Source: Alkalibacillus almallahensis
GTDB lineage: Bacteria > Bacillota > Bacilli > Bacillales > Alkalibacillaceae
Direction of reading: 5' to 3'
Length of the DNA stretch: 64,000 bases
Assembly: GCF_011761495.1 (NCBI RefSeq)
Contig: NZ_JAASRU010000013.1
Span: 1-64,000, forward strand
The notes under the pieces are model-generated. The model was given only the letters and a program-made list of their open reading frames with translations, did no database searches and had not been told where the DNA came from. Positions within the stretch are counted from its first letter, which is position 1; each line of letters begins with the position of its first letter. Position numbers and translations under genes: made by a program. Positions 19,355 through 31,733 of the stretch are shown piece after piece.

Positions 19355-19720
19355 ATGACTAAAGAGCAAATTATTGATGCGATTAAGGAAATGTCAGTTT
19401 TAGATCTTAATGAATTAGTTAAAGCAATTGAAGAGGAATTTGGTGTATCAGCAGCAGCACCAGTTGCAGCAGCAGGTGCAGCAGGTGGCGAAGAAGAAGC
19501 TGAAGAACAAACAGAATTCGAAGTTGTTCTTGCGGACGCTGGCGACTCTAAGATCAAAGTTGTTAAAGCAGTACGTGAAATCACTGGCCTAGGTCTTAAA
19601 GAAGCTAAAGAACTAGTTGACAATGCACCTGGTACAGTTAAAGAAGGCGTTGCGAAAGAAGACGCAGACCAAATGAAAGAACAACTAGAAGAAACTGGCG
19701 CAACAATCGAATTAAAATAA
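19355..19720 (+). CDS. rplL: 50S ribosomal protein L7/L12
   Basis: A 121-residue acidic stalk protein that recruits translational GTPases. The N-terminal dimerisation domain is followed by an Ala-rich hinge (residues about 32-48) and the C-terminal domain with [27 protein letters not shown]. Typical AAGGAGG ribosome site. Two terminator-like hairpins follow, which would reduce read-through toward rpoB. Confidence 0.97.
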   Translation: MTKEQIIDAIKEMSVLDLNELVKAIEEEFGVSAAAPVAAAGAAGGEEEAEEQTEFEVVLADAGDSKIKVVKAVREITGLGLKEAKELVDNAPGTVKEGVAKEDADQMKEQLEETGATIELK

Positions 19721-19735
19721 TAGTCATTAAGTTAA

Positions 19736-19775
19736 ATAAGCTCGCTGACCAATCTATCAGCGAGCTTATGTTTGT
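19736..19775 (+). terminator. Terminator-like hairpin after rplL
   Basis: Perfect 13-bp stem ATAAGCTCGCTGA (19736-19748) and TCAGCGAGCTTAT (19757-19769), followed by an interrupted T tract (GTTTGTTT). Confidence 0.8.
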
Positions 19776-19800
19776 TTAAATTAATGTTCTTAAAAGTACT

Positions 19801-19845
19801 AAAACTAAGCTTTCGCTAGATCTTTTTGGCGGAAGCTCAGTTTTT
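19801..19845 (+). terminator. Second terminator-like hairpin before the methyltransferase gene
   Basis: AAAACTAAGCTTTCGC pairs imperfectly with GCGGAAGCTCAGTTTT and ends in a T tract near 19845. With the preceding hairpin it forms a tandem barrier between rplL and rpoB. Confidence 0.65.
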
Positions 19846-19914
19846 CTTCTTAACTTAACATGTAATCTACAATTCCCCAACGAATAATGATCGATTTAGC
19901 GAGAAGGTGAGATT

Positions 19915-20520
19915 GTGAGTGAACAATATTTTACAAATAGTCCCCAAAGCGAAAGCCATCCGTCCCAATTTCAGACGAAGATCAATGATATAAATTTAAT
20001 ATTCCATACAGATGATGGTGTTTTTTCCAAGAAACAAGTTGATTATGGTACGCGTGTTTTACTAGAACATTTTTCGATACCGAATGAATCAGGGCGTATT
20101 TTGGATGTTGGGTGTGGTTATGGTCCGGTTGGCATTACTATTGCTAAACAATATGAGGGTTTGAGCATTGACATGGTGGATATTAATGAGCGTGCGATTC
20201 AACTAGCTCATAAAAATATCCAAGAAAATCAAGTTAAAGAAGCCAAAGCTTTCATCAATGATCGACTGACTGATCTTCGGGCTAATGACTATACAACCAT
20301 TATTACAAACCCACCATTTCGAGCGGGGAAAGCGGTTGTGTTTGATATTGTTGACCAAAGTTTTAAGTGTCTCATTCAGCAGGGTGAATTGTGGTTAGTT
20401 GTACAAAAGAAACAAGGAGCTCCTTCGTTAAAAAAGAAAATGGAGGATGTTTTCGGAAATGTTGACGTTATAAAACGGGATAAAGGTTATTATGTTTTAA
20501 AGTCAATTAAAATTGACTAG
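19915..20520 (+). CDS. RsmC-like class I methyltransferase (YbxB)
   Basis: A 201-residue SAM-dependent methyltransferase of the RsmC/RlmG type, the usual gene between rplL and rpoB in Bacillus. SAM motif I is LDVGCGYGPVGI near residue 63, the acidic MVDIN follows, and the target-base motif TNPPFR is near residue 124. Homology suggests guanine N2 methylation of 16S rRNA, but the target is not shown for this group. GTG 19915 follows AAGGTGAG. Confidence 0.88.
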   Translation: MSEQYFTNSPQSESHPSQFQTKINDINLIFHTDDGVFSKKQVDYGTRVLLEHFSIPNESGRILDVGCGYGPVGITIAKQYEGLSIDMVDINERAIQLAHKNIQENQVKEAKAFINDRLTDLRANDYTTIITNPPFRAGKAVVFDIVDQSFKCLIQQGELWLVVQKKQGAPSLKKKMEDVFGNVDVIKRDKGYYVLKSIKID

Positions 20521-20876
20521 CTAGTAGCCTTGTGATATCATTAAAAAATGCCACTAGATACAAATCTTTGTCAAGTTATTTTTTATACTTTCTAAAAAAT
20601 ATTAACAATGATTTGTAGATAAGTGAAATAGAGCCGTTTTGAGGTATAAACTGAGCACGTTAAACCGATAATGGTTACATGCTCGTTTATAGATATATAG
20701 TTTATCATGTTTTGGATAAATTGTATATCCTTTGAAAAAAGTTAGATATAACATTTGTGAACATACAGATGTTGTTATATAGGCTTGTGAAACGATGTGG
20801 ATCAAGCAAGTTCGGCATGCCTAAATGTCGGACGGTTTTTTGTTTTAAATATTTGGTTGTTTGAGGGGTGAAGCAG
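20521..20876 (+). promoter_or_regulatory. rpoB upstream region with terminator-like hairpin
   Basis: About 350 AT-rich bases without a gene. No clear SigA promoter with good spacing was found. Near the 3' end, GTTCGGCA (20810-20817) pairs with TGTCGGAC (20826-20833, two G-U pairs) and is followed by six T residues (20836-20841), a weak intrinsic terminator 35 nt before the rpoB start. Confidence 0.5.
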
Positions 20877-23800
20877 TTGACAGGTCAACTAGTTCAATAT
20901 GGTCGACACCGCCAGCGTAGAAGCTACGCGCGAATTAGCGAAGTGCAAGAATTACCGAACTTAATCGAGATTCAAACCGCTTCGTATCAATGGTTTTTAG
21001 ATGAAGGGTTAAAAGAAATGTTTGCTGACATTTCACCAGTAGAAGATTTTACTGGTAACCTCTCATTAGAGTTTGTGGATTACTCATTAGGTGAACCGAA
21101 GTATTCGGTCAATGATGCAAAAGAACGTGACGTAACGTATAATGCGCCGTTACGTGTGAAAGTTCGCTTGTTAAACAAGGAAACAGGTGAAGTGAAAGAA
21201 CAAGAAGTCTTTATGGGTGATTTCCCATTAATGACAGACACAGGTACGTTCATTATTAATGGTGCTGAACGTGTGATTGTTTCTCAACTTGTTCGTTCAC
21301 CAGGTGTTTATTTCAGCGACAAAATTGATAAGAACGGCAAGAAAGGTTACACGTCAACAGTTATTCCGAGCCGTGGTGCTTGGTTAGAATTTGAAACTGA
21401 TGCTAAAGATGTCGTTCATGTGCGTATTGACCGGACACGTAAATTGCCAATCACCGTGTTGTTACGTGCTTTAGGTTTTAGCTCTGATGAAGAGATTATT
21501 AATTTATTAGGTGACAACGAATTTGTTCGTAACACCTTAGAAAAAGACAACACAGAAGATAGTGAAAAAGCACTGATCGAGATTTACGAACGGTTACGCC
21601 CGGGTGAACCACCGACAGCAGAGAACGCAAAAAGCTTGCTTTATTCCCGCTTTTTCGACCCGAAACGTTATGATTTAGCCCGTGTCGGTCGTTACAAAAT
21701 GAATAAGAAACTACAAATCAAAGATCGCTTGTTTAATCAAACGTTGGCAGAATCAATTGCTGACGAAGAAACAGGTGAAGTCATCGCTCGAAAAGGCGAT
21801 AAACTGAACCGTCGTTTATTAGATAAGATTATTCCTTATCTAGAAAAAGAAGAAGATGCCGTTGGTGAACAGATTTTAGAACCACAAGATGGTGTGTTAG
21901 AAGATCCTGTGAAAATCCAATCGATTAAGATCATTGATCCGACTGATCCAGATGGTGAGAAAACACTCAATGTCATTGGTAATAGTATTGTTGATGATGA
22001 ACTTAAACATATCACTTATTCAGACATTGTTGCGTCGGTCAGTTACTTCTTTAACTTGTTGCACACAGTTGGTAAAACAGACGATATTGACCACTTAGGT
22101 AATCGTCGTTTACGTTCTGTAGGTGAGTTGTTACAAAACCAATTCCGAATTGGCTTGTCTCGTATGGAGCGTGTCATTCGTGAACGTATGTCTATTCAAG
22201 ATACAGAGTCCATTACGCCGCAACAGTTAATCAATATTCGACCGGTTATTGCTTCGATTAAAGAGTTCTTTGGTAGTTCACAGTTATCGCAATTTATGTA
22301 CCAAACGAACCCATTAGCTGAATTGACGCACAAACGTCGTCTATCAGCTCTAGGACCAGGTGGTTTAACGCGTGAACGTGCTGGTATGGAAGTCCGTGAC
22401 GTTCACTACTCGCACTACGGTCGTATGTGTCCAATCGAAACACCAGAAGGACCAAACATCGGTCTGATTAACTCACTTTCATCTTATGCGAAAGTGAATC
22501 CATTTGGTTTCATTGAGACGCCATATCGCCGTGTTGACCCTGAAACAGGTAAAGTAACGGGTCATACTGATTACTTAACAGCAGATGAAGAAGATAACTA
22601 CATTGTTGCTCAGGCAAACGCAACATTGAATGAAGATGGTACTTTTACGGATGAAGAAGTTATTGCTCGTTTCCGTGGTGAAAACATCGTTGTAAAACGT
22701 GAACAAATTGACTACATGGACGTTTCGCCGAAGCAGGTTGTATCTGCAGCAACAGCATGTATTCCATTCTTAGAAAATGACGACTCTAACCGTGCCTTAA
22801 TGGGTGCGAACATGCAGCGTCAAGCTGTACCGTTGATTGATCCTGAATCACCAACAGTTGGTACAGGAATGGAATATGTATCTGGTAAAGACTCAGGTGC
22901 AGCAATTGTTAACCAACACGAAGGTGTTGTAGAAAAAGTTGAAGCAAAAGAAGTTCATGTTCGTCGAATTGAAACAGTTGATGGTAAGGAAGTAGAAGGC
23001 GATTTAGATCGCTATCGTTTCCAAAAATTCATCCGTTCCAACCAAGGTTCTTGCTATAACCAACGTCCAATCGTTTCTAAAGGTGATCGCTTAGAAAAAG
23101 GTGAAGTCATCGCTGATGGTCCGTCAATGGATCGCGGAGAACTAGCCTTAGGTCGTAACGCATTAGTTGCCTTTATGACTTGGGATGGTTATAACTATGA
23201 GGACGCCGTGATCATGAGCGATCGTCTGGTTAAAGACGATGTGTTCACTTCGATTCATATTGAAGAATTTGAATCGGAAGCACGTGACACGAAGCTAGGT
23301 CCTGAAGAGATCACACGTGACATTCCTAATGTTGGTGAAGACGCTCTGAAAGACTTAGATGAAAGTGGAATCATTCGTGTTGGTGCTGAAGTAACAGATG
23401 GTGACATTCTAGTCGGTAAGGTTACGCCAAAAGGTATGACAGAATTATCATCTGAAGAACGCCTACTTCACGCTATTTTCGGTGAAAAAGCTCGTGAAGT
23501 TCGTGACACATCTCTACGCGTACCACACGGTGGTGGCGGTATTGTACACGACGTAAAAGTGTTCAACCGTGTTGACGGAGATGAATTATCGCCAGGCGTT
23601 AACAAGCTTGTCCGTGTTTATATTGTTCAAAAACGCCGTATTTCTGAAGGTGACAAGATGGCAGGCCGTCACGGTAACAAAGGTGTTATTTCCCGTATTT
23701 TACCGGAAGAGGATATGCCATTCCTACCAGATGGTACACCTGTTGATGTCATGCTTAACCCATTAGGTGTTCCGTCTCGTATGAATATCGGACAGGTGTT

Positions 23801-24431
23801 AGAATTACATCTTGGTATGGCAGCTCGCGAATTAAATATCAACGTGGCATCACCTGTCTTTGATGGTGCGAACGAAGAAGATGTTTGGGAAACTATGGAA
23901 GAAGCTGGCTTAGCTCGTGATGGTAAGTCCGTCCTTTATGACGGTCGTACTGGCGATGCATTCGATAACCGCGTTTCAGTGGGTGTCATGTATATGATCA
24001 AGCTAGAACACATGGTTGACGACAAACTACACGCTCGTTCGACTGGACCGTATTCACTTGTTACGCAACAACCACTTGGTGGTAAAGCACAGTTTGGTGG
24101 TCAGCGTTTCGGTGAGATGGAAGTTTGGGCTCTCGAAGCATATGGTGCAGCGTACACACTTCAAGAGCTATTAACCGTTAAGTCTGACGATGTGGTTGGA
24201 CGTGTGAAAACGTATGAAGCAATCGTCAAAGGTGAGAACTTACCTGAACCAGGTGTTCCAGAATCATTCCGCGTCTTAATCAAGGAACTGCAAAGTCTTG
24301 GTATGGATGTAAAGATGTTAACGGATGATGAAACGGAAATCGATATGCGAGATCTAGAAGAAGATGATCAATCGACTGATCAATTAAACGTCAATATAGA
24401 ACGACATGAGCCAGAGGAGTCGGCTGAATAA
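20877..24431 (+). CDS. rpoB: RNA polymerase beta subunit
   Basis: A 1184-residue catalytic subunit, complete from [21 protein letters not shown] to the acidic C-terminus. TTG 20877 is chosen because GAGGGG (20863-20868) fits it and B. subtilis RpoB also starts with TTG at this residue; the GTG at 20868 overlaps the ribosome site. In rifampicin cluster I the sequence reads [29 protein letters not shown]: residue 475 is Tyr (TAC, 22299-22301) where E. coli Asp516 and its Bacillus counterparts have Asp. The His526 and Ser531 equivalents are unchanged. Confidence 0.97.
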   Translation: MTGQLVQYGRHRQRRSYARISEVQELPNLIEIQTASYQWFLDEGLKEMFADISPVEDFTGNLSLEFVDYSLGEPKYSVNDAKERDVTYNAPLRVKVRLLNKETGEVKEQEVFMGDFPLMTDTGTFIINGAERVIVSQLVRSPGVYFSDKIDKNGKKGYTSTVIPSRGAWLEFETDAKDVVHVRIDRTRKLPITVLLRALGFSSDEEIINLLGDNEFVRNTLEKDNTEDSEKALIEIYERLRPGEPPTAENAKSLLYSRFFDPKRYDLARVGRYKMNKKLQIKDRLFNQTLAESIADEETGEVIARKGDKLNRRLLDKIIPYLEKEEDAVGEQILEPQDGVLEDPVKIQSIKIIDPTDPDGEKTLNVIGNSIVDDELKHITYSDIVASVSYFFNLLHTVGKTDDIDHLGNRRLRSVGELLQNQFRIGLSRMERVIRERMSIQDTESITPQQLINIRPVIASIKEFFGSSQLSQFMYQTNPLAELTHKRRLSALGPGGLTRERAGMEVRDVHYSHYGRMCPIETPEGPNIGLINSLSSYAKVNPFGFIETPYRRVDPETGKVTGHTDYLTADEEDNYIVAQANATLNEDGTFTDEEVIARFRGENIVVKREQIDYMDVSPKQVVSAATACIPFLENDDSNRALMGANMQRQAVPLIDPESPTVGTGMEYVSGKDSGAAIVNQHEGVVEKVEAKEVHVRRIETVDGKEVEGDLDRYRFQKFIRSNQGSCYNQRPIVSKGDRLEKGEVIADGPSMDRGELALGRNALVAFMTWDGYNYEDAVIMSDRLVKDDVFTSIHIEEFESEARDTKLGPEEITRDIPNVGEDALKDLDESGIIRVGAEVTDGDILVGKVTPKGMTELSSEERLLHAIFGEKAREVRDTSLRVPHGGGGIVHDVKVFNRVDGDELSPGVNKLVRVYIVQKRRISEGDKMAGRHGNKGVISRILPEEDMPFLPDGTPVDVMLNPLGVPSRMNIGQVLELHLGMAARELNINVASPVFDGANEEDVWETMEEAGLARDGKSVLYDGRTGDAFDNRVSVGVMYMIKLEHMVDDKLHARSTGPYSLVTQQPLGGKAQFGGQRFGEMEVWALEAYGAAYTLQELLTVKSDDVVGRVKTYEAIVKGENLPEPGVPESFRVLIKELQSLGMDVKMLTDDETEIDMRDLEEDDQSTDQLNVNIERHEPEESAE

Positions 24432-24477
24432 TTGTTCTATCAATTAACTGTTCGAAAAAATGAGGGAGGTAGTCTCC

Positions 24478-27400
24478 TTGATCGATGTAAATAAATTTGA
24501 GTATATGAAAATTGGTTTAGCGGCATCGGAGAAAATTCGTGCATGGTCTTACGGAGAAGTTAAAAAGCCAGAAACGATTAACTATCGTACATTGAAGCCG
24601 GAGAAAGACGGTCTTTTCTGCGAAAGAATCTTTGGCCCAACAAAAGATTGGGAGTGTCACTGCGGAAAATACAAACGCGTTCGCTATAAAGGCATTGTTT
24701 GTGACCGTTGTGGCGTTGAAGTAACGAAAGCGACCGTTCGACGTGAGCGTATGGGGCATCTTGAATTAGCTGCCCCTGTCTCTCATATCTGGTATTTCAA
24801 AGGTATTCCGAGCCGTATGGGCTTAGTTCTTGATCTGTCACCTCGTGCTTTAGAAGAAGTGATTTATTTCGCTTCATATATCGTGACAGAACCAGGTAAC
24901 ACCCCACTTGAAAAGAAACAATTGCTTTCTGAGAAAGAGTACCGTGCTTATTACGATAAATACGGCAAGTCTTTCCAAGCTCATATGGGTGCAGAAGCAA
25001 TTCGTAAACTACTTCATAGTGTTGATTTAGAATCTGAAGTAGAAGAGTTAAAAGAAGAATTGAAAACAGCGCAAGGTCAGCGCCGTACACGTGCGATTAA
25101 GCGACTTGAAGTGCTTGAATCATTCCGTAACTCAGGAAATGATCCAGCTTGGATGGTATTGGATGTTTTACCAATCATTCCTCCAGAATTACGTCCGATG
25201 GTTCAATTAGACGGAGGTCGTTTTGCGACATCAGACCTTAACGACCTTTACCGTCGTGTAATTAATCGTAACAATCGTTTGAAGCGCTTATTAGATTTAG
25301 GTGCACCAACGATTATCGTGCAAAACGAGAAACGTATGTTACAGGAATCAGTTGACGCATTAATCGATAATGGTCGTCGCGGTCGTCCAGTAACAGGACC
25401 AGGAAACCGTCCACTTAAATCACTTTCACACATGCTGAAAGGTAAGCAAGGTCGTTTCCGTCAAAACTTACTTGGTAAGCGTGTTGACTATTCAGGTCGT
25501 TCAGTTATCGTTGTTGGTCCGAACTTAAAGATGTATCAATGTGGTTTACCTAAAGAGATGGCGATTGAATTATTCAAACCATTCGTCATGCGTGAACTTG
25601 TTGATCGTGGTTTGGCGCATAATATCAAGTCAGCTAAGCGAAACATTGAACGTTTACGCCCAGAAATCTGGGATGTGCTTGAAGATGTGATTAAAGATCA
25701 CCCAGTTATGTTAAACCGTGCACCAACATTACACCGTTTAGGTATTCAGTCATTCGAACCAGTCCTAGTTGAAGGGCGTGCGATTCGTTTACACCCACTC
25801 GCATGTACAGCTTATAACGCTGACTTCGACGGTGACCAAATGGCGGTACACGTTCCGCTTTCACAAGAAGCGCAGGCAGAAGCGCGTGTATTAATGCTCG
25901 CAGCGCAAAACATCCTGAACCCGAAAGATGGTAAGCCAGTTGTTACACCATCTCAGGACATGGTATTAGGTAACTATTACTTAACATTAGAGCGCGAAAA
26001 TGCTCTTAATGAAGGTAAAGTTTTCTCAACACCATCTGAAGCGTTAACTGCTTATAATAATGGTTATGTTCATTTACACAGCAGAATCGGTGTTTATGCA
26101 GGATCGTTAAATAAACCACAATTCACCGAAGAGCAAAATCGCAAAGTGTTGATTACAACTGTTGGTAAGATTATCTTTAACGAAATCTTGCCGGATTCAT
26201 TCCCTTACATGAATGAACCGACAGCTTCTAACTTAGAAGTTGAAACACCAGATCAATATTTCATCGACCCTACAGAAGATGCAAGAGAAGTACTGCAATC
26301 ACGTGATTTAGTACTACCATTCAAGAAGGGCATCTTGGGTGATATCATCGCTGAAGTCTTCAAATACTACAAGCTTTCAGAAACATCGAAAATGCTTGAC
26401 CGTATGAAAGACTTAGGGTTCAAATACTCAACTAAAGCAGGTATCACAATCGGTGTTTCTGACATCGTTGTATTAGATGAAAAACAACAAATTATTGATG
26501 ATGCACAAGAGAAAGTTGATAACGTTACTAAACAGTTCCGTCGTGGTTTAATCACGGAAAACGAACGTTATGATCGTGTTGTTTCTGTATGGACAGATGC
26601 AAAAGACGATATTCAAAATCGTCTATTAGGCGCATTAGGTAACTTGAATCCAATCTATATGATGAGTGATTCTGGAGCACGTGGTAACGCCTCTAACTTC
26701 ACACAGTTAGCTGGTATGCGTGGTCTAATGGCTAACCCATCTGGTAAAATCATCGAACTACCGATCAAATCGAACTTCCGTGAAGGTTTAACGGTATTAG
26801 AATACTTTATTTCGACACACGGTGCTCGTAAAGGTCTTGCCGATACCGCGCTTAAGACTGCTGACTCAGGTTACTTAACACGTCGTCTAGTAGATGTTGC
26901 GCAAGACGTGATTGTCCGCGAAGATGATTGTGGAACTGACCGAGGTATGGAAGTTAGCACATTAAGTGAAGGTAGCGAAACAATCGTGCCACTTTATGAC
27001 CGTCTAGTAGGACGTACAGCATTCCGTTCAGTGAAACATCCTGAAACAAATGACGTCCTAGTTAAACGTGATGAGCTAATCACAGAAGACATCGCTAAAG
27101 AAATTGTTGAATCCGGTGTTGAAGAAGTTGTCATCCGCTCAGTCTTCACTTGTAACACACCACATGGCGCTTGTAAGAAATGTTATGGACGTAACATGGC
27201 AACAGGTGAGCAAGTGGATGTTGGTGAAGCAGTTGGAATTATCGCAGCACAGTCAATCGGTGAACCTGGTACACAGCTAACGATGCGTACCTTCCACACT
27301 GGTGGTGTAGCTGGTGATGACATCACACAAGGTCTACCACGTATCCAAGAGGTATTCGAAGCTCGTAATCCTAAAGGTCAAGCGATCATTAGTGAAATTC

Positions 27401-28104
27401 ACGGAACAGTTAAAGAAATCAACGAGTTCAAAGATAAGAAAGAAGTCGTTGTTCAAGGTCAAATCGAAACACGCAAGTACAACGCTATGTACAATGCGCG
27501 TATGAAAGTAGAAGAAGGTGACACAGTAGAACCAGGTCAAGCGCTTGTTGAAGGTTCTATTGATCCGAAAGAATTAATCAATGTTCAAGGCTTGCAGGGC
27601 GTTCAAGAGTACTTGCTTAAAGAAGTACAAAAAGTTTACCGTATGCAAGGTGTTGAAATCAGCGATAAACACGTCGAAGTCATGGTAAGACAAATGCTAC
27701 GTAAAGTACGTGTGATTGAAGCTGGTGACACAGACTTACTACCTGGATCATTAATGGAATTCCAACAGTTCAAAGAAGCGAACCACGATGTCTTAGTACA
27801 AGGTGGCCAGCCTGCTGTTGCGAAACCAATTATTCTTGGTATCACGAAAGCATCACTAGAAACAGATTCATTCTTATCAGCTGCATCATTCCAGGAGACA
27901 ACACGTGTCCTAACAGACGCAGCAATCAAAGGTAAGTATGACGAGTTAATGGGTCTGAAAGAAAACGTCATTATCGGTAAACTTGTTCCTGCTGGTACAG
28001 GTTTAGATCGTTACAGAAACCTTAAACATGTTAAAAACGAACCGGATGTAGACGTTGGAAACGTAGAAGAAGTTCAAGCAGAAGAGGTCACAACAGAATC
28101 ATAA
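24478..28104 (+). CDS. rpoC: RNA polymerase beta' subunit
   Basis: A 1208-residue subunit carrying the catalytic magnesium site [12 protein letters not shown] (Asp 449, 451, 453). The N-terminal zinc ribbon [20 protein letters not shown] and the second zinc site [11 protein letters not shown] are intact, as is the bridge/trigger-loop region ([24 protein letters not shown]). TTG 24478 follows GGGAGGT and matches the B. subtilis start; the upstream in-frame extension is ribosome-site sequence. It lies 46 nt after rpoB in the same operon. Confidence 0.97.
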   Translation: MIDVNKFEYMKIGLAASEKIRAWSYGEVKKPETINYRTLKPEKDGLFCERIFGPTKDWECHCGKYKRVRYKGIVCDRCGVEVTKATVRRERMGHLELAAPVSHIWYFKGIPSRMGLVLDLSPRALEEVIYFASYIVTEPGNTPLEKKQLLSEKEYRAYYDKYGKSFQAHMGAEAIRKLLHSVDLESEVEELKEELKTAQGQRRTRAIKRLEVLESFRNSGNDPAWMVLDVLPIIPPELRPMVQLDGGRFATSDLNDLYRRVINRNNRLKRLLDLGAPTIIVQNEKRMLQESVDALIDNGRRGRPVTGPGNRPLKSLSHMLKGKQGRFRQNLLGKRVDYSGRSVIVVGPNLKMYQCGLPKEMAIELFKPFVMRELVDRGLAHNIKSAKRNIERLRPEIWDVLEDVIKDHPVMLNRAPTLHRLGIQSFEPVLVEGRAIRLHPLACTAYNADFDGDQMAVHVPLSQEAQAEARVLMLAAQNILNPKDGKPVVTPSQDMVLGNYYLTLERENALNEGKVFSTPSEALTAYNNGYVHLHSRIGVYAGSLNKPQFTEEQNRKVLITTVGKIIFNEILPDSFPYMNEPTASNLEVETPDQYFIDPTEDAREVLQSRDLVLPFKKGILGDIIAEVFKYYKLSETSKMLDRMKDLGFKYSTKAGITIGVSDIVVLDEKQQIIDDAQEKVDNVTKQFRRGLITENERYDRVVSVWTDAKDDIQNRLLGALGNLNPIYMMSDSGARGNASNFTQLAGMRGLMANPSGKIIELPIKSNFREGLTVLEYFISTHGARKGLADTALKTADSGYLTRRLVDVAQDVIVREDDCGTDRGMEVSTLSEGSETIVPLYDRLVGRTAFRSVKHPETNDVLVKRDELITEDIAKEIVESGVEEVVIRSVFTCNTPHGACKKCYGRNMATGEQVDVGEAVGIIAAQSIGEPGTQLTMRTFHTGGVAGDDITQGLPRIQEVFEARNPKGQAIISEIHGTVKEINEFKDKKEVVVQGQIETRKYNAMYNARMKVEEGDTVEPGQALVEGSIDPKELINVQGLQGVQEYLLKEVQKVYRMQGVEISDKHVEVMVRQMLRKVRVIEAGDTDLLPGSLMEFQQFKEANHDVLVQGGQPAVAKPIILGITKASLETDSFLSAASFQETTRVLTDAAIKGKYDELMGLKENVIIGKLVPAGTGLDRYRNLKHVKNEPDVDVGNVEEVQAEEVTTES

Positions 28105-28118
28105 TTAGTAAGGTAAAG

Positions 28119-28152
28119 ATGAGCATCGTCGCCGGGCGGCGCGATGCTCTAC
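28119..28152 (+). other. GC-rich hairpin after rpoC
   Basis: GAGCATCG (28121-28128) pairs with CGATGCTC (28142-28149), with an inner GCC/GGC extension. No T tract follows, so it may be an mRNA 3'-end stabiliser or processing signal and not a classic terminator. Confidence 0.5.
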
Positions 28153-28225
28153 TTATCTTAATGAAAATGCTAACAGGTTGGTCGCACCCTAATTTAAAAA
28201 TCACCATGTTTTTCTACATTTTTCG

Positions 28226-28254
28226 TTGACACAATAGTCATGCAGTGATAATAT
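28226..28254 (+). promoter_or_regulatory. Promoter upstream of rplGB
   Basis: TTGACA (28226-28231) and TAATAT (28249-28254) are spaced 17 nt, 45 nt before the start codon. This would drive rplGB and possibly rpsL-rpsG-fusA. Confidence 0.7.
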
Positions 28255-28298
28255 ATCAAAGGTGCTTCATTTAACCTTGTTACTTTGGAGGATGAAAG

Positions 28299-28550
28299 AT
28301 GTCTTATGAAAAAGTACTCAAGGCACAAAAACGTTTAAAAATTGGAGCAAAACAAGTGCAAAAAGCTATTAAACATGGCGAAGCACTAGAAGTCGTGATT
28401 GCAAGTGATGCAGAGCGACATGTGACAAATAAAATTGTTGATGTTGCTGAGAATCATCAAATCCCAGTGATTGAAGTAGATTCGATGAAAGAACTAGGTC
28501 AAGCAAGTGGGATCGATGTTAATGCAGCGACGGTGGCAATAACAAAGTAA
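28299..28550 (+). CDS. rplGB: L7Ae-family ribosome-associated protein (YbxF-like)
   Basis: An 83-residue RNA-binding protein of the L7Ae/L30e/S12e/Gadd45 family, which recognises kink-turns. Its place between rpoC and rpsL is typical of Bacilli. The conserved stretch LEVVIASDAERHVTNKIVDVAE corresponds to the RNA-contact segment. B. subtilis YbxF binds kink-turns in vitro, but a fixed ribosomal role is unclear. TTGGAGGATG provides the ribosome site. Confidence 0.9.
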   Translation: MSYEKVLKAQKRLKIGAKQVQKAIKHGEALEVVIASDAERHVTNKIVDVAENHQIPVIEVDSMKELGQASGIDVNAATVAITK

Positions 28551-28643
28551 CTTTATATGCTGATGCATGTAAGTTTCTTTTTTGCCTTTTTATGAACCAC
28601 CTGGATGTGTGGAATTACAAAAAGAACGAAGGGAGGATATATA

Positions 28644-29063
28644 ATGCCTACTATTAATCAATTAGTACGTAAAGGACGTAAGACTAAACGAGCAGGTTCA
28701 GACGCGCCAGCGTTGAACAAAGGTTACGACTCTCAAAAGAATCGTCAAACACACAACCCTGCTCCTCAAAAACGTGGTGTGTGTACACGTGTTGCAACAA
28801 TGACACCGAAGAAGCCAAACTCATCACTTCGTAAATATGCACGTGTGCGTTTATCAAACCAAATTGAGGTTACAGCTTACATCCCTGGTATCGGCCACAA
28901 CTTACAAGAACACAGTGTTGTTCTAATTCGTGGTGGACGTGTTAAAGACTTACCAGGTGTCCGTTATCACATTGTTCGCGGTGCATTAGACACTGCAGGT
29001 GTTGAAGGACGTAAACAAGGACGTTCTAAGTATGGTACGAAACGCCCTAAAGCTAAAAAGTAA
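28644..29063 (+). CDS. rpsL: 30S ribosomal protein S12
   Basis: A 139-residue decoding-site protein. The streptomycin-relevant segments [11 protein letters not shown] and [13 protein letters not shown] keep the sensitive lysines. ATG 28644 follows GGGAGG at 28631-28636; the upstream in-frame extension to 28605 is rejected because homologues begin [12 protein letters not shown]. It heads rpsL-rpsG-fusA-tuf. Confidence 0.97.
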   Translation: MPTINQLVRKGRKTKRAGSDAPALNKGYDSQKNRQTHNPAPQKRGVCTRVATMTPKKPNSSLRKYARVRLSNQIEVTAYIPGIGHNLQEHSVVLIRGGRVKDLPGVRYHIVRGALDTAGVEGRKQGRSKYGTKRPKAKK

Positions 29064-29098
29064 AAAATAAATGATGATGAATGAAGGGAGGCTAACAT

Positions 29099-29569
29099 AT
29101 GTCACGTAAAGGTGCAGTCCCAAAAAGAGACGTAATACCTGATCCGATTCACAACTCTAAGTTAGTGACTCGTTTAATCAATCAAATTATGATTGATGGT
29201 AAGAAAGGTACAGCACAAAAAATCTTATACGCTGCGTTTGACTTAGTCGAACAACGTAGTGGTCAAAATCCTATGGACGTATTCGAAGAAGCTATGAAAA
29301 ACGTCATGCCAGTACTTGAGGTGCGCGCACGTCGTGTTGGTGGTTCCAACTATCAAGTACCTGTAGAGGTTCGTGCAGAACGTCGTCAGGCACTAGGTCT
29401 TCGTTTCATCGTTAACTACTCTCGTTTACGCGGTGAGAAAACGATGGAAGAACGTCTTGCGAATGAAATTTTAGATGCATCCAATAATACAGGTGCAGCG
29501 GTTAGACGCCGTGAAGAAATGCATAAAATGGCAGAAGCGAACAAAGCATTCGCTCACTATCGTTGGTAA
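29099..29569 (+). CDS. rpsG: 30S ribosomal protein S7
   Basis: A 156-residue primary assembly protein of the 30S head. It begins [16 protein letters not shown] and has the family block [24 protein letters not shown], ending AHYRW as in Bacillus. AAGGGAGG precedes the start; fusA follows after 41 nt. Confidence 0.97.
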   Translation: MSRKGAVPKRDVIPDPIHNSKLVTRLINQIMIDGKKGTAQKILYAAFDLVEQRSGQNPMDVFEEAMKNVMPVLEVRARRVGGSNYQVPVEVRAERRQALGLRFIVNYSRLRGEKTMEERLANEILDASNNTGAAVRRREEMHKMAEANKAFAHYRW

Positions 29570-29610
29570 TCAATCAATTATAAATCCAATCACAGGAAGG
29601 AGACATTATT

Positions 29611-31689
29611 ATGCCAAGAGAGTTCTCCTTAGACAAGTATCGTAACATTGGAATTATGGCACACATCGATGCTGGTAAAACGACAGCTACTGAGCGTATC
29701 TTGTATTACACAGGACGTATTCATAAGCTGGGAGAGACTCACGAAGGTGCTTCTCAAATGGACTGGATGAGCCAAGAGCAAGACCGTGGTATTACAATCA
29801 CGTCTGCGGCCACAACAGCCCAATGGAATGACCATCGTATTAATATTATCGATACTCCAGGACACGTGGACTTCACAGTTGAAGTTGAACGTTCATTACG
29901 TGTCCTTGACGGATCGGTCGCTTTACTAGACGCACAGTCAGGTGTTGAACCACAAACAGAGACTGTTTGGCGACAAGCGACGACTTACGGAGTTCCACGT
30001 GTTGTTTTCATTAACAAAATGGACAAAGTAGGTGCTGACTACTTATACTCTGTAGGTACGTTAAAAGAACGTTTAGGTGCAAACGCACACCCAATTCAGT
30101 TACCAATTGGTGCTGAAGATCACTTTGAAGGAATCATCGACCTTGTGACTATGCAAGCGTATTACTATGAAGATGATTTAGGTACGCGTGCTTATGCAAC
30201 AGAAATTCCTGATGACTATAAGGAACAAGCAGATGAGTATCGCGCTTCATTAGTTGAAGCAGTTGCTGAATTAGATGAAGATCTAATGATGAAATATTTA
30301 GAAGGTGAAGATTTTACGACGGAAGAACTAAAAAGTGCAATTCGTCAAGGAACTTGTGACGTTGAATTCTACCCAGTACTTGTAGGTTCAGCATTCAAGA
30401 ACAAAGGTGTTCAATTACTATTAGACGCTGTTATTGACTATCTTCCTTCACCTGTAGATGTTCCAGCAATTGAAGGTTTCAAACCGGATACTGAAGAAGA
30501 GGTTGTTCGTAAGTCTGATGACAACGAGCCATTCTCAGCACTAGCCTTTAAGGTTATGACAGACCCTTATGTTGGTAAGTTGACGTTCTTCCGTGTTTAT
30601 TCAGGAACACTTAAGAGTGGTTCTTACGTTAAGAACGCAACGAAAGATAAACGTGAACGTGTCGGTCGTATCCTACAAATGCATGCGAACCACCGTGAAG
30701 AAGTTCCAGAAGTATACGCTGGTGACATTGCAGGTGGTGTCGGCTTGAAAGACACAGCAACAGGGGATACACTAAGTGATGAGAAAAACTTAGTTATTCT
30801 TGAATCAATGGAGTTCCCTGATCCAGTAATTGCTGTTGCTATCGAACCTAAATCAAAAGCCGATCAAGATAAGATGGGCATCGCTTTAGCTAAGCTAGCT
30901 GAAGAGGACCCAACATTCCAAACAGAAACAAATGACGAAACAGGACAAACGATTATTCACGGTATGGGTGAGCTTCACTTAGACGTAATCGTTGACCGTT
31001 TGAAAAAAGAATTTAAAGTAGAAGCTAACATTGGTTCACCACAAGTTGCTTATCGTGAGACTTTCCGTGCTTCAGCAGAAGTTGAAGGTAAATTCGTACG
31101 CCAGTCTGGTGGTCGTGGACAATACGGTCACGTTTGGGTTAAATTCGAACCTAACGAAGAAGGTGCAGGTTACGAATTCCACGATAAAATCGTTGGTGGT
31201 GTTGTTCCAAAAGAATACATTCCGTCAGTTGATCAAGGTATACGCGAAACATTAGAAAATGGTGTTTTAGCTGGTTATCCATTAATCGACGTAAAAGCAA
31301 CACTATTTGATGGTTCTTACCACGATGTTGACTCGAACGAAACAGCGTTTAAAGTAGCCGCATCAATGGCTCTTAAAGAAGCAAAAGCTAAATGTAAACC
31401 TGTTCTTCTTGAACCAATGATGAAAGTAGAGATCGTTGTGCCAGAAGAATACATGGGTGATATCATGGGAGATGTCACATCTCGCCGTGGACGTGTAGAA
31501 GGTATGGGTACTCGTGGCCCAGCATCAGTTGTTGATGCATTCGTTCCACTTTCAGAGATGTTCGGTTATGCGACAGCACTACGTTCAAACACGCAAGGTC
31601 GTGGATCGTACACCATGCATTTCAGCCACTATGAAGAAGTTCCTAAATCAATTTCTGAAGAAATTATTAAGAAAAATAGTGGTGAATAA
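29611..31689 (+). CDS. fusA: Elongation factor G
   Basis: A 692-residue translocation GTPase. G motifs are [15 protein letters not shown] (G1), [10 protein letters not shown] (G2), DTPGHVDF (G3), NKMDKVGAD (G4) and GSAFKNKG (G5). Domain IV and V follow to residue 692, equal to B. subtilis EF-G. AGGAAGGAGA precedes ATG 29611. Confidence 0.98.
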   Translation: MPREFSLDKYRNIGIMAHIDAGKTTATERILYYTGRIHKLGETHEGASQMDWMSQEQDRGITITSAATTAQWNDHRINIIDTPGHVDFTVEVERSLRVLDGSVALLDAQSGVEPQTETVWRQATTYGVPRVVFINKMDKVGADYLYSVGTLKERLGANAHPIQLPIGAEDHFEGIIDLVTMQAYYYEDDLGTRAYATEIPDDYKEQADEYRASLVEAVAELDEDLMMKYLEGEDFTTEELKSAIRQGTCDVEFYPVLVGSAFKNKGVQLLLDAVIDYLPSPVDVPAIEGFKPDTEEEVVRKSDDNEPFSALAFKVMTDPYVGKLTFFRVYSGTLKSGSYVKNATKDKRERVGRILQMHANHREEVPEVYAGDIAGGVGLKDTATGDTLSDEKNLVILESMEFPDPVIAVAIEPKSKADQDKMGIALAKLAEEDPTFQTETNDETGQTIIHGMGELHLDVIVDRLKKEFKVEANIGSPQVAYRETFRASAEVEGKFVRQSGGRGQYGHVWVKFEPNEEGAGYEFHDKIVGGVVPKEYIPSVDQGIRETLENGVLAGYPLIDVKATLFDGSYHDVDSNETAFKVAASMALKEAKAKCKPVLLEPMMKVEIVVPEEYMGDIMGDVTSRRGRVEGMGTRGPASVVDAFVPLSEMFGYATALRSNTQGRGSYTMHFSHYEEVPKSISEEIIKKNSGE

Positions 31690-31733
31690 TTGATTTTTTA
31701 ACGCGAATCACTTATAAAAGGTATTGTAAGGAG

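Noticed and set aside
24517-25090. - strand frames in rpoC
   Set aside because: Antisense shadows without start signals.
28119-28152. Classical terminator for rpoC
   Set aside because: The stem is strong but no T tract follows; kept only as a hairpin.
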